Source: Nageia nagi (taxonomy: Eukaryota > Pinophyta). From it: a DNA stretch of 64,000 bases. Positions within the stretch are counted from its first letter, which is position 1. Each line of letters begins with the position of its first letter. The position numbers and the translations under genes are program-made. A model generated the notes under the pieces. That model ran no database searches, was not told the origin of the DNA, and saw only the letters and a list, made by a program, of their open reading frames with translations. The stretch is from positions 31,062,001 through 31,126,000 of the forward strand of contig JBITNC010000001.1 in assembly GCA_050084985.1 (NCBI GenBank), written 5' to 3'. Shown one piece after another: positions 1 through 10,721 of the stretch.

Positions 1-1466
1 TTGTTTGAACAAATCATACAAGACCTCCTTATGTTTTTTAGATGTACTAATGAGATCATACAAGCTAATTTTAGTAGGAATAGATTTCAATTGTTTAATC
101 ATGCTATAAGCTTTTGGATTAGGTGGGAGACTTAGTTGTTCATTAGTGATTAGATTTGGATTAGATCTTCAACATCCTCTTCTAAGTGTGGCACAAATAT
201 CCTCATCTATTGATATTGTATTCATTGCATGATATGAATCTAAATCATTCTCCTTGATTTCATACTTCCTTTAGCAATGAGATCTAATATATTTGCCTCA
301 AGAGCTTTGTAACTATTTGTAGGATGTCCCCTTATTTGATGATAGGTGCAATAAGCATATTAATTTCCCATGGAAACATTTTCATCCTCTGCTTTTCTTT
401 CCAATGACTTTAATAAGCCCTTTTTGACCAAATCTTGTAGAATGAGCCTAGGCTTAATAGGAAAAGTAAATGTACGATTCCTTGTTGTAGTAGATCTAGT
501 GAGAGCAAGGATTTTAGCCATGTTTACATTCTTTTCCTCTTTTTCGCATATGATTTTTTGTTATCTTTGTTCCATGTGGTACTTTCATACTTGAGTGAAC
601 CAAGCTCAATCAAAACTTTTTCTTTTACCAAAGCTCTTTTAGTCATAACTCCAAAACCCAACTCATTATAATCAAGAGCATATTCCTTAATAACTAGAAG
701 GATTTAATTAACAAAATAACATGAATTTCCTTTTCATATAAATGACTACCAATGGACTGCCATACCTTTTTGAACCTTGGAATATACTTCTTTAGGGTTT
801 CATTTCTCCCTTGGTGTGAGGCACACAATTATGTAATAATACTGTATTATTTGTTATTATGCTTGTATTGATTCATAAATGCTTTTACAATGATTGGAAT
901 GAATCTATATATTCTTCAAGTAAATTATAGAACTAATGATTGGCATCACCTTTCAAACTCCTTAGGGAGAATTTCATCATCAATTTCTCTTTAGATCTCA
1001 ATTTCAATAAGCACTCCTCTTGAAAGCTTATAAATATTATTTTGGGTCTTGTTCACCACTAAACATCTCAAAATTAGGGGCCTTGAGGTCAGTTGGTAGG
1101 GGATAATTATGAATATCTATTGATAAGGGTGTGGTGAAGACACCATCATAGTCTTCATTATTGCTCTAAGATCTCATATCATTATCAAGTTTTGAAATTC
1201 TTACGACTAGCTCAGTTGAAAATGGTTAAGTGTTACTAGTAGATGCTTGTAGTTGTGAAGTAAGCTGAGCCATGCTTTGATTCATTGTTGTATCTCTTGG
1301 TTAAGGGTTTGAATTAGTTGTTGCAAATTTTATGCCATTATGCATGACATCAATGCCTTACAAATAGATAAAGCACGATGTCATTGTAGCTAAATCTGTT
1401 TCAGAATTTTTGCAAGATCTCTTCCAAGAGGGTAGAGATTATTTGAGACAGCAAGTTCACCAAAAA
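1..1466 (-). pseudogene. Degraded Ty3/gypsy (Tat-like) gag
   Basis: Reading the minus strand gives scattered pieces of a retrotransposon gag (capsid/nucleocapsid polyprotein). The order is: a start-like MNQSMAQLTSQLQ near 1285; a capsid block with a GDAN-x-FYNLLEEYIDSF pattern near 970-870; an NETLKKYIPRFKKVWQS block near 810-760; an ALVKEKVLIELGSL-like end near 610; and a nucleocapsid motif at about 356-272 with YC-x2-H-x4-HPTN in the place of a CCHC knuckle. The same blocks occur in the better preserved gag at 40938-42054, which supports the reading. Stops and frameshifts are frequent, so no protein can be made. The left end lies outside the window, so pol may continue there. Calling it Tat-like rests on similarity to the other element. 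Confidence 0.7.
1448..1466 (-). other. Primer binding site of the gag relic
   Basis: On the minus strand the LTR end ...CTATCTACA is followed by TTTTTGGTGAACTTGCTGTC. This resembles the primer site TTTGGTGAACCCGACGTG of the related element at 40748, with several changes. The host tRNA could not be named. Confidence 0.5.
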
Positions 1467-2093
1467 TGTAGATAGGAAATAATGTGAAATGCAATAAACA
1501 CAACACTACTCTATAACTCAAATACGTTTGAAGTATACATATGAAATATACCAATTATTGCAATAATAAACATGTACTTTCATCGTATATGTTGATATAA
1601 ATCATAATCTAACCCTCACATAATCTCCATGCATGCAATTATCAAAATAATTAGTCGATATCTTTAGAGTCAGCACACCACCGATGTCCTAAAACATTTT
1701 GAACTAGATGCAAAAAAGAAAATATAAGAAATGCAATGAAGGGATAATAACAGATCTATGGATAGGTGGTATTATAAAACACCATTATTGTTTGCATATA
1801 TGATATGCATCTATTTTCCTATCTAGTTGATGATGATATACTCATATACAAATCATTTCCTTTTAATGTTCTTTTAAACCATGTTTGGATCTTCTCTTTA
1901 TCTTGGTATCATCACATATTACATAGTTTATGATGCCTTCATAGGCTTTTGACACCACTTACATTGTTTGGTGGTCCTTTTACATTAATTGCATCACCTT
2001 GGATGTATTTCAAACTCTTTTTACAATATACATCCTTTGATGCAATAAAAATGAATTATTTAATAAATGAGAATTCATTTTTAGGCATCTACA
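1467..2093 (-). repeat. Probable 5' LTR of the minus-strand gag element
   Basis: The inner end is fixed by the primer site at 1448-1466. The outer end is placed where the minus strand reads TGTAGATGCCTAAAAATG. That start resembles the LTR start at 47128 (TGTTAACACATAAAAATG), so a length near 630 bp is likely. The partner LTR is outside the window, so neither boundary can be confirmed. Confidence 0.45.
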
Positions 2094-3050
2094 CATAGAA
2101 TAACTATAATCACACAACCATTATTATGGAAGCATCAATGCTATCATAGATTAAGAATATTATCTTTATAGTTATAAGGATTTATGTTATTATAATTCTT
2201 TTCAAATATTGGTATACATCCTTACTAGTTATGTTATTATGTTATATACAATATTTTTTATTAATGGAATAATTTTTTTCCTAACTCTAATATCTCTTGC
2301 ATGGCACTTTGATTATTCTCATTTGTATTTGTTCAAGCATATAGAAAATTTTCTTTCATCATATTTTGATGTTCTTGCACACTGAAGACATCACTTAACA
2401 TTTAAGATTTATATTATAAATTAGTAAAGAAAGTAATAAATATGAAAGAAATTATACAAAATTATTAAATCATTCATGCAAGAGAAGGTAACATGGATAT
2501 TGAAAGTACTACTTCACTAATGTACTACATTTGTGTGCATTATCCTAGAATATTTGAAGATGGGTAAAAGAAGATAAAATCATCTCATTTTAGCATTAAG
2601 ACCATATTGTCTTTATAATGTACCCCTTCAATACCATCCATATTGGCATACACCACATAATACAAATTATATAATGTAGTCAAGTTGGGATTGATGTTCA
2701 TCTCTCATTATAGGAAGTTTCTAATGGTCTTTGTTTATGTATAATCGATATTGCATTTGAAGTTCAACAACATTCATACAATAATAAATCTTATTTATAT
2801 TTAAGGTGTTAGCATAACTTATTTTACTTATATAAATATTTCATTTCAAGATTACAAACCCAAGTATACCTAGTCTAATATGAGTTATCCAACATAGCTC
2901 ATTGCTATGGTAATCTTGATTTTCTCTATCTTCAAGATATTAAAACTATAGATTTCGTTCTACCTTATTTGGCTAGATAGCTACTTTTATGCCAATAATC
3001 ATTTTCATGTGTGAGGAGGAGCTATCCTTTTCATGACATACTCATGGCAT
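2094..3050. other. A+T-rich spacer, no gene recognised
   Basis: About 950 bp of low-complexity A+T-rich DNA lies between the LTR and a LINE remnant. I see no convincing reading frame, RNA gene or repeat here. Confidence 0.5.
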
Positions 3051-3059
3051 TCTCATTTT

Positions 3060-3860
3060 GTTACTTACGAAGTGGATCCATATAATCAATCCATATGGAT
3101 TCTCATGGAAATTAATGGGCAACTATTTGGCATAATCAATGTTTATGCTTCTAACAATAACCCTAATACATGTGATCTTTGACAATTATTATCTTTTTCA
3201 TTGCTCCATGTAGTAGATCCTATGTGGTGACCTCAATATGATTGACAAGGAATTTGACAAATTCAACCATCTTTCCATGTGTTGGAATATAGGGGATTAA
3301 GAAACTTGGTACTTCTTGAAGATAAAACTAAGTTTATTAGACCCTAATTCCTACTTTTCACCTCATGATTTCCCTAATCATCCTTGATTCACAAGTTTCA
3401 ACCTTCAAAATGGACACTCCAAAGTTATGAAACACCTCAATTGAGTTATGCTTTCTTATCATCATTCCTTCCAATTTACCCACTTTTTGACGTCATTCCA
3501 TATACCATTGTTTATGATCATGCTCCTATTGTTTTTCCATCGACACCCAACCTTCCTCATTTTGCCAATTAGAGTCATAATTTCTTCTTATTATTGTCAT
3601 TCACCATCCTATCATAGCTATTAATATTTGAAGAGTCTAAAACTCTATACTATGATTTGCTAGAGATTTTGGATGAATTGAATGTTGGAATAATGTCATT
3701 CATCGAACAATCATTATCCCGCATTGTCATCTTGGGTGTAAGCTAGCTAGGATAAGACAATCTTCTAATATTATTTTGAAAGATAAGTTCTCCAAAGGTT
3801 CTCTTAGTCTTGATGATTTCCCCCTAAATATATCTCTACAAATGGATGTTGTTATAGGAT
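3060..3860 (+). pseudogene. LINE (L1-type) ORF2 endonuclease fragment
   Basis: Plus-strand reading shows the order typical of a plant LINE endonuclease, which nicks target DNA during target-primed reverse transcription. Seen in turn are GQLFGIINVYASNN (3115-3160), a GDLNMIDKEFDKF block at about 3221-3265 matching the GDFN motif, a W-x3-K-x-L-x-LLDP block (3310-3345), and YAFLSSFLPIYPLF near 3450, where related proteins have the RLDR-x-Y to SDH-x-P segment. The asparagine and aspartate of GDFN are present, with L for F. The frame changes several times and stops intervene. Neither reverse transcriptase nor a poly(A) tail is present, so this is an internal fragment and not a canonical 5'-truncated copy. 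Confidence 0.6.
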
Positions 3861-3879
3861 TTAGGGGAGGGTTACCCTA

Positions 3880-4391
3880 GGGATAATAGGGTATAGTCTC
3901 TTAAATACATGGGGATTAAGTGGGTACACTAAAGTAAATCTAAATCTTTTCAATTTTCATGACATAGTTAAGGGTAAAGGTCTTTTGGGAAGAGGGGAAC
4001 TAGATATATGTAGGAGATGAGGGAGATAGTTCAACCTACACATTTATAAGTTATGGTGTAAAGGTTATGTGGATGGTGAAGTGGAAGGTGAGGTGTAAGG
4101 TAAGTGGGCCTAAGTAGACAAGTCAAAGTCAAATGCGACTTTGACTTTAATGTATGATCTTATGGAAACCATTGCCTAGAAAGAAAGGGGTTAAGGGGTG
4201 AGGATAATGCTAATAGGAATTAACCATTAATAGTTAAAGATGAATTTAGATACCTAAAGTAGAGAGTTTTCAATAGCAACATTAATAGGATTAATGGAAA
4301 TGAAGAATTTAAGCTATTAAAAGGCTAATTAAATTGTTCAATATTAATGATAGTTATTAAAAATCAATATTATGATTTTTAGGTGTCTACA
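3880..4391 (-). repeat. Truncated LTR-like fragment
   Basis: The minus strand beginning near 4391 reads TGTAGACACCTAAAAATC. This has the same TG-plus-TAAAAA start as the LTRs at 1467-2093 and 47128-48004. No primer site or partner LTR is seen, and the other end is arbitrary. It could be a solo or broken LTR of a related Ty3 family. Confidence 0.3.
4120..4147. repeat. Perfect 11-bp inverted repeat
   Basis: AAGTCAAAGTC (4120-4130) is followed by a 6-nt spacer and its exact reverse complement GACTTTGACTT (4137-4147). The arms contain TTGAC cores, the W-box core, in both directions. It lies inside the LTR-like fragment. Confidence 0.8.
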
Positions 4392-4751
4392 ACATTAAAC
4401 TTTTATTAATATTCTTTTATTTCTTTAACATTCAATTCAATTACTCAAACAAAAAACTAAAACTTTAACCGTTCATCAAAAATCGTACTTAATCCTTTAA
4501 ATCCTCTCCCTAAAATAACTCTAATATTTAATTTTATTATTTAAACATCTAAATCAAATGAAATCCAATGAAAAATAAAAAATTAAATACCAAAATAATC
4601 AAATAATTTTAAGTTATTACTGTATCTCGTTAACTAACTAGTTCTATCACTTGACCAATTACTATTTAGCCCAAGTAGATTGACCAAACTAATTAAAAAC
4701 TAAAGTATTTCTTGTTTTACCAAGCCTTCGCAGTTACGTGAGCTGGTCATA

Positions 4752-4849
4752 TAGATTTCCTCAACATCGTTTCCGCAATTGAAGTCATGAACTTCTAGAT
4801 TAGATTTCCTCAACAACGTTTCCGCAATTGAAGTCATGAGCTTCTAGAT
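4752..4849. repeat. 49-bp tandem duplication
   Basis: Two adjacent 49-bp copies (4752-4800 and 4801-4849) start TAGATTTCCTCAAC and differ at only two positions. No gene overlaps them. Confidence 0.9.
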
Positions 4850-5840
4850 CAAAACATCCACATAGAATAGTAATACATAGAAAAATACAAGTATTTCGAT
4901 CTCCCAATGATAGTCTGACGTGATATATAGCTAATAATTTAGAAGGACCACCTTCCCTCCATCTTCCTTACCCGTATTATTATATGGTGGCATACATTGC
5001 ATCTTATGCTCTTCATGGAAGAGTAAAAAACAATCACCCCTTTTAAAAAGTAACTTCCTAACAACTTTGACCAAATAAATGGGAAGGCAGTGCACAATCC
5101 TCGTTTCAATCTTTAACCCAATAAAGTGTGGGAAGGATTGACAAAAAGTGGCCTTCAGACAGTGTCACCGACTTCATCATCATGGGAAGCTGGCCATTGA
5201 TACAGACATCACTCAACCCCCCTTCACATGATCGTCATGCTGTTATAAAAGTTGATATAAATTTCTAATTATATATAGTTCTCTGCCATTAACACAAGTT
5301 TTAAATGAGCCAAAACCTCAAAAATCCGAAAGAATTTGATCTGTATCGCGAAACTCAGCCTTATGTCAGGCAATCTTTGCTAGTAATTATAAATAAATAA
5401 AGATTTCCACCAATATTCCAACAAACAACATCCTTTTCGTACATGGTGGCAGACTAATTAGCTGGGTGTCGCAATACTACTAGTTGACTACTAATGGCAT
5501 TCATAAATGCCAGCACGTTCCATGACCCCAAAGTCTCCCATTGTCTAGGATTTGTATGTTTAAAAGTCACATTTTACACTCAGCATGGTTATCAAAAAGT
5601 TTGAATATTAGTGAAGTGAATCTCAAGTTTCAAATAAATAGTAAGAAAAAAATGTGTTTTCAAAATCATAACGGAATAGATGTAGATTCTAGAAAAAGAC
5701 ATTGAAAGAGAAATGCAACATTCCAACTCAGAAAGATATCATCTAGTTGAATCACAACTCAAGTCATTTCCAGTGGACCTAATTATATGTTAGTTAGCTA
5801 ATCTGAACCACACTGCCTCGCTAATACAAAACCATACGGC

Positions 5841-6064
5841 AAATATTATTCTTTTTTTAGAAAGAGTTTTTATATGCTTACATATGATAAACTTTTAAAG
5901 ACCAATGATCATGGGACCAGTAGCGTCTTTTAAAAAAGAAAAAAAAAATCGGCCAAATATTTTTCTTTCTTTTTAGAAAGAGTTTTTATATGCTTACATA
6001 TAATAAACTTCTAAAGAACAATGATCATGTGACCAGTAGCGTCTTTTAAAAAAAGAAAAAAAAT
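5841..6064. repeat. Tandem duplication of about 115 bp
   Basis: Two adjacent copies begin at AAATATT (5841 and 5955). They share TTTTTATATGCTTACATAT and GACCAGTAGCGTCTTTTAAA, and each ends in an A-rich run. They differ by a few substitutions and small indels. The rest of 4392-6980 is unremarkable A+T-rich intergenic DNA downstream of the TPR gene. Confidence 0.85.
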
Positions 6065-6981
6065 TCGTTTACATTGTATGCAAGAAATAAATATCCCAAG
6101 CTTCAAAGATTCAGATAAGATAAAATCTTTACCAATTACCATCCAGACGTCTTTGACAAACCCTCCGCGTAAAGGTCAAACTTTAGAGCTGCTTTTTCCC
6201 TTATATTAAGAACAGTGGATAGCAACTTGAACTCTTCCGCTATCACAAATACTTTTCTATCACAAATACTTATCGTCCTTGTATGCTGTCATTTCACATC
6301 TTCGTTTGTATTCCAAACTATGGAACGGGGCCTGGGATAAAGGTGCGATGAACCACTCTGAAATACCATAACTAATTGCCATAACCTCAATTCAGAGATC
6401 ACACAAGTAATGTGAATAGTAAATTAGAGAAGCAAATGTCATTACATGAGCAAGTCGCTTGACGACCACCTTATACATTTTATAAGCAGCAGTCGTGCTT
6501 AAGAAAAATAGGAACATTAATAACAGGATAAAAAAAGGGAGGTCCATGCTATCTCATAGAAACTGTTTATAGGACCTGATTAGATAGAAAACGAGTTTAA
6601 AAAAATCTGAATGCAAATCAACCAATGAAATGCTGATAATTATCAAATTTGATTCGAGTGGCCTGGATATAATATTTTAGTTTATCAAAAAGCATAGATG
6701 GAACCCCGTAATACCCGCTTCCCCACATGCATCGAAGAATAGAAGTGGGGCGTTATTATACTCTCAATGTACAGCGGATCATCTTTTACATTTAAAATTT
6801 GCCATTGAAAAACTTTAGCAAATCTAAACTTAGGTATGCTTTGTATTTAGTATGTGTAAATGAATGTCCCATCTTTGAAATTTTTCTTTTTGAAATCCAT
6901 CTTGCAACGTTTATGAAAAATGTGTCATATAATATAGTATATTTCAATAACAGAGAAGTTGGGCCTTACGCTTGATATGTA

Positions 6982-7420
6982 TTTATTTTCCACACTTTGG
7001 CAAAAGCAGCATTACTTATTTTCAGGCAATTAGGTAAAAAGAATTCATTTATATCAACAAGTAATTACACTCGTTACAATAGCAGCAGAAAGTCTTGCTT
7101 CTTCAGCTGAAGTTTATCCAGTTGACAACCAAATCCTCAGATCTCTGACAAAGCTCTTTGATCTTCCTAACCAATTTTTGGTTTACTTTGTTTTAGCTTA
7201 GTTGAAATTCGCAAACCCCTCATTTGGCTTATGAGGGAATACAAATCTATCTTCTCTGCCTACTTACAAAACCATTTGAGCCTGGAGCGATAAAGAAATC
7301 ATGAGAGATTCCACAATAATTGGTAAAATATCCAATAGACCCTGAGAAGAGATACCTATCTCGAACCCACACCCACTTCTACAATCTGATGCAGCAGACT
7401 ACGAGTGAATGAAATAATCT
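6982..7420 (-). other. Probable 3' UTR of the TPR gene
   Basis: The stop codon of the TPR gene is at 7421-7423. The first clear AATAAA on the minus strand lies at 6982-6987 (TTTATT on the plus strand), which would give a 3' UTR of about 430 nt. No other gene is seen here. The poly(A) site is inferred. Confidence 0.35.
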
Positions 7421-10286
7421 TCAAGCAATTGGGTAACAGGTGTCTTCACCTCCAGTATTCCAGAGAAAGTGTGCATAACTTCCAGCATGGAAAGGATTAC
7501 CAGGATCTGCAGCAATGGCATCTAAAAATGCCTCCTCTGCTGCCTCAATATCACCACGAGCTAACCACAGAAAATGTGCATACCGAGTAATAACTTCAGC
7601 ATCAGAAGGATCAAGATTCACAGCCCTTTGAAAGTATTCTTCGGCTCTGTTATCAGAGAGCCAACAATTAGAAACTTGCATATAGTTCAGCAATAAAAAT
7701 TTCAAGCCAAAAATCTGCTAACCTCATGTAGAAATTCAAAAGAGGCATCATATGACAAGGTAAATAACCCCATTAAACGTCTACACTTCTATCCTACAGT
7801 TTCTGCACCGTAAACCAGCAAAAAGTAAGGGTAATAGTTTAAAAGAATCCCCAACATAAGGATAGGTCATCATGGCCAATTCCAAAAATGAGGGGTCATT
7901 CATATATGGCCATAATCTATGCATGTTCCACCAGTTTCTCAAATCTCAGACAGATTGACAAAGGCATAATTTAATATATGAATGTTCAAATGGTCCAAAT
8001 GTAGAAATTTGTTGCGGTACAAATTTGAATCGATCACAATATAAGGAAAATTGAAACAGCTTTCTGAACCATTATACCATTGAAGAATAAGAGCACTAGT
8101 TTAAAAGTGTCCCCAAAATGAGATATAGTGGTGACAAATTCAAAACTAGCCATAAATATGTTGGAACACTTTTTACAAGAAGCTTAACGACTGGAGGGGT
8201 GATTTACTACAAGCTTGGCAAAATGTTGATACACAAGGCAGAATGGTATCAGCCTCTGAATATAAGGTGAGAAAGTTTTTCCACATAAAAACCTCATATG
8301 CCTTCATCCCTGTTGTGGGATACTTAGAAGGTCATTACTAGAAATATGTTGACATGTTTTACTGAAATGCTTAGATGAATTGTCAAAGCCTTGATTTACA
8401 CTACAAGCTTTCTCGAAAGTTCAAAATTCGGGTCGATACAATATCTAACTATCAAAATAAAGTAAACCAGTAAGTTCCCTTCTCATACACCTACGAACCT
8501 GTTGGTTAGGCTGAGATCTAAAAAATTGTCAAAACTATGAACCTGAAGACCAGGATAGAGTCGCCTAAAAAGGCTCAAAGTTGTACCGTGTGACAACGAT
8601 TTCTTCCCATGAAACAGCAATAAATCATAGCCATTCCCCACACAATAACATGAGTTGCACTTTTTGTCTTCACCTAAAGTATTATTTGTAAAGAGGAATT
8701 ACAGGAGGATGGAAGCAATACCTGTCATGATCATGGAACACCAGATGCAGAAACTGTGCGTAGTTTGAAAGCAGAAGAGGATTGTCGGGATCCATGCCGA
8801 TGGCATGTTGGTAATGGAGACTTGTCCGATCATAGCAGACATAATTATCTGGCTCGATCTGCACAGAAATGGGAGAAACAAATCTTTGCATGGTTTGTCT
8901 CTCAAGCCCTTCTTCCTCCCCGTATTGCAGCTCCTCGTAGGCCTTCTTCAGGAAAGCCTCCCATTGCTGTACCTCCTTAGCAGACTCCTCAATTATGCTA
9001 TTCGGAATATCACCTGAAGCCGGATTCGCTATAGACGACACAGCACGGTTCAATAATTTGTCCTCGGAGAACATTGCCTGGTTTTGAGATGTACCATCAA
9101 AGTGAGCATCCCCATCCGAAGTCCCCCCTGCTATTGCAGAATTCCTTCCGCCACTACCCCCAGCACCATCCCCCAAAACTCGCTGCTCAGATAATTCCCC
9201 AAACCTAGAATTTGGAAAAGATATGTCCGAAACCTTATTTGCAGGATCCTCTGCAACAAACTTAGCCAACGCCTCTTTCACGCCCACATCCTCTAAAACG
9301 GATACACTGAAAGCAGGGGGTTCCACCATGGCCAAAGCCACACTGTTGTTCATTGAATAAACAGTATAATTTGCAAGCAAGATCATCACAGAAACCATAA
9401 GAGAAGGTGTACATGAGAAAACATGTTGAAAAAGCCACACAAAGGAATCCTGCATCTCCCTCTGAACAGCGGTCACGAGTTCCTGCAAATCCCCATAAAA
9501 GATCTGCTTCATCTGGAGAGTATAATTCTGGAGCTCCCTCATCATGAAAACCATGGAAGAAAATGCCTTCTTTACGGAGCAACAAGCTTTTTCTCCCACC
9601 TCGATCAAACCATCTCTGAAACCCTCTTTCCCAGGCTTCAAACCCCTCTCCTTGCATTGCTTACGTTTCAACATTCGTAAAGAAAGAGGCAATCCAACCC
9701 CGTCAGCCTTCTTCTCTAAGGTCACAGGGGAAATCCTGCTCACATTTAGGTTTTCGGCGTTCCAACCAGGCTCAGGCCAGCAAAAATTGGTATCAAGTTT
9801 CACCGAGGGAAACAATGGCCTGGATTTCAAGGAACTCCCAACTCGAGGACCCCCAAACCCTGAATTTCCGTACCCTGATTTCCCCTCATTAGAACTTATG
9901 CATTCTGCAAACCCTTTCCGATCAAGATCTGCAGAACAAGGTCTCAGTTTTTCTTCCTCCTCGTTTTCTTCTGACATGTGGCATTGCAGGGCCAATTCTT
10001 GAAGTCTTTGAAGGTAGTCTTCATCCGAATGAAAAAACATATTATCATCCCCTATGCTAGCACTACGAACCCTCAGCCTATTCTCTGGCCTCTTGAAATC
10101 ATGAAAAGACTTTGATTTACAAAACCGCCATTGCTTTCGAACGGGCCCGACAGAGCTCTGAAATCCATGAAGGGAATTCACCCCAAAAGAAGAAGAGACC
10201 GAAAACCTTCTCTTGCGTTCAAACCGTGGAGAAGGCTGCAAAGGACGCCCATGGAAACAGTTTGAAACCTCCATTACCATATCCAC
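7421..10286 (-). CDS. TPR-like superfamily protein, two exons, 596 aa
   Basis: Exon 1 is 10286-8722 and exon 2 is 7646-7421; together they give 1791 nt, or 596 residues plus stop. The donor reads GACAG|GTATTG and the acceptor GATAACAG|AGCC, and they split arginine 522. Residues 1-280 are basic, Ser-rich and acidic in turn. ELQNYTLQMKQ (251-261) leads into a hydrophobic stretch (about 286-318) that may cross or anchor in a membrane. The C-terminus (about 490-590) holds TPR-type helices with the patterns AIGMDPDNPLLLSNYAQFL, AEEYFQRAVNLDP, AEVITRYAHFLW and AEEAFLDAIAADP, ending LWNTGGEDTCYPIA. This architecture matches an uncharacterised plant TPR-like group of similar length; I recall Arabidopsis At2g29670/At1g07280-type proteins, unchecked. 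TPRs bind protein partners, and the cellular role is unknown. No frameshift or stop is seen. The first in-frame ATG was chosen; Met3 and Met5 are close alternatives. Confidence 0.88.
7647..8721 (-). other. Intron of the TPR gene
   Basis: A 1075-bp intron with GT at the donor and AG at the acceptor. Joining the flanking exons restores the TPR frame through a split arginine codon. No transposon or nested gene is recognised within it. Confidence 0.85.
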
Positions 10287-10663
10287 AAAGCTATTTTACG
10301 AAAAAACAATTTCAATAAAGCCAAGATTTGTGAACAGATATAGTTATTCTTAAACAAAATTCATCACAGATAACTTATCTCCGCCCTTTCCTCAGAAAAG
10401 TCTTCATCCTCTATTGCTTATTCGCCTTATTCTTTTTGAGCTCTGCTCAAGTTTTTTCCCTCTAAGGTTGCACATATCCCTTCCCTACATTTAAATCTAG
10501 TAGGTACAGTAATTTGCGCCATGTGCATCTTCTATGATCTGCATGCTTCTGCACTAAACCCTACCAATCTCAAAGCGGAAAAAACAATGAAAACCTTCCA
10601 CGGCCAGATTTGAGCTTTTGCTTCGTAAACTTGAATTTGGCAGCTTCTTGCTCACTGCACATA

Positions 10664-10682
10664 AGAGAGAGAGAGAGAGAGA
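10664..10682 (-). repeat. (CT)n microsatellite in the probable 5' UTR
   Basis: An uninterrupted GA run on the plus strand is read as CT on the gene strand. It lies about 30-50 bp downstream of the TATA box at 10714-10721 and about 380 bp upstream of the TPR start codon. CT-rich leaders just after the transcription start are common in plant genes. Confidence 0.7.
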
Positions 10683-10713
10683 GGAAAATCAAACTCGGCG
10701 CAAATCCAGCTCT

Positions 10714-10721
10714 ATTTTATA
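10714..10721 (-). promoter_or_regulatory. TATA box of the TPR gene
   Basis: The minus strand reads CTATAAAATAG, a strong plant TATA element. The transcription start would be near 10685, giving a 5' UTR of about 400 nt that begins in the CT repeat. Position and strand fit the TPR gene. There is no transcript evidence. Confidence 0.5.

Noticed and set aside
9544-10002. Open frame of 152 codons on the plus strand
   Set aside because: It lies wholly antisense to exon 1 of the TPR gene and has no family motif. It is a shadow of a G+C-richer coding exon.
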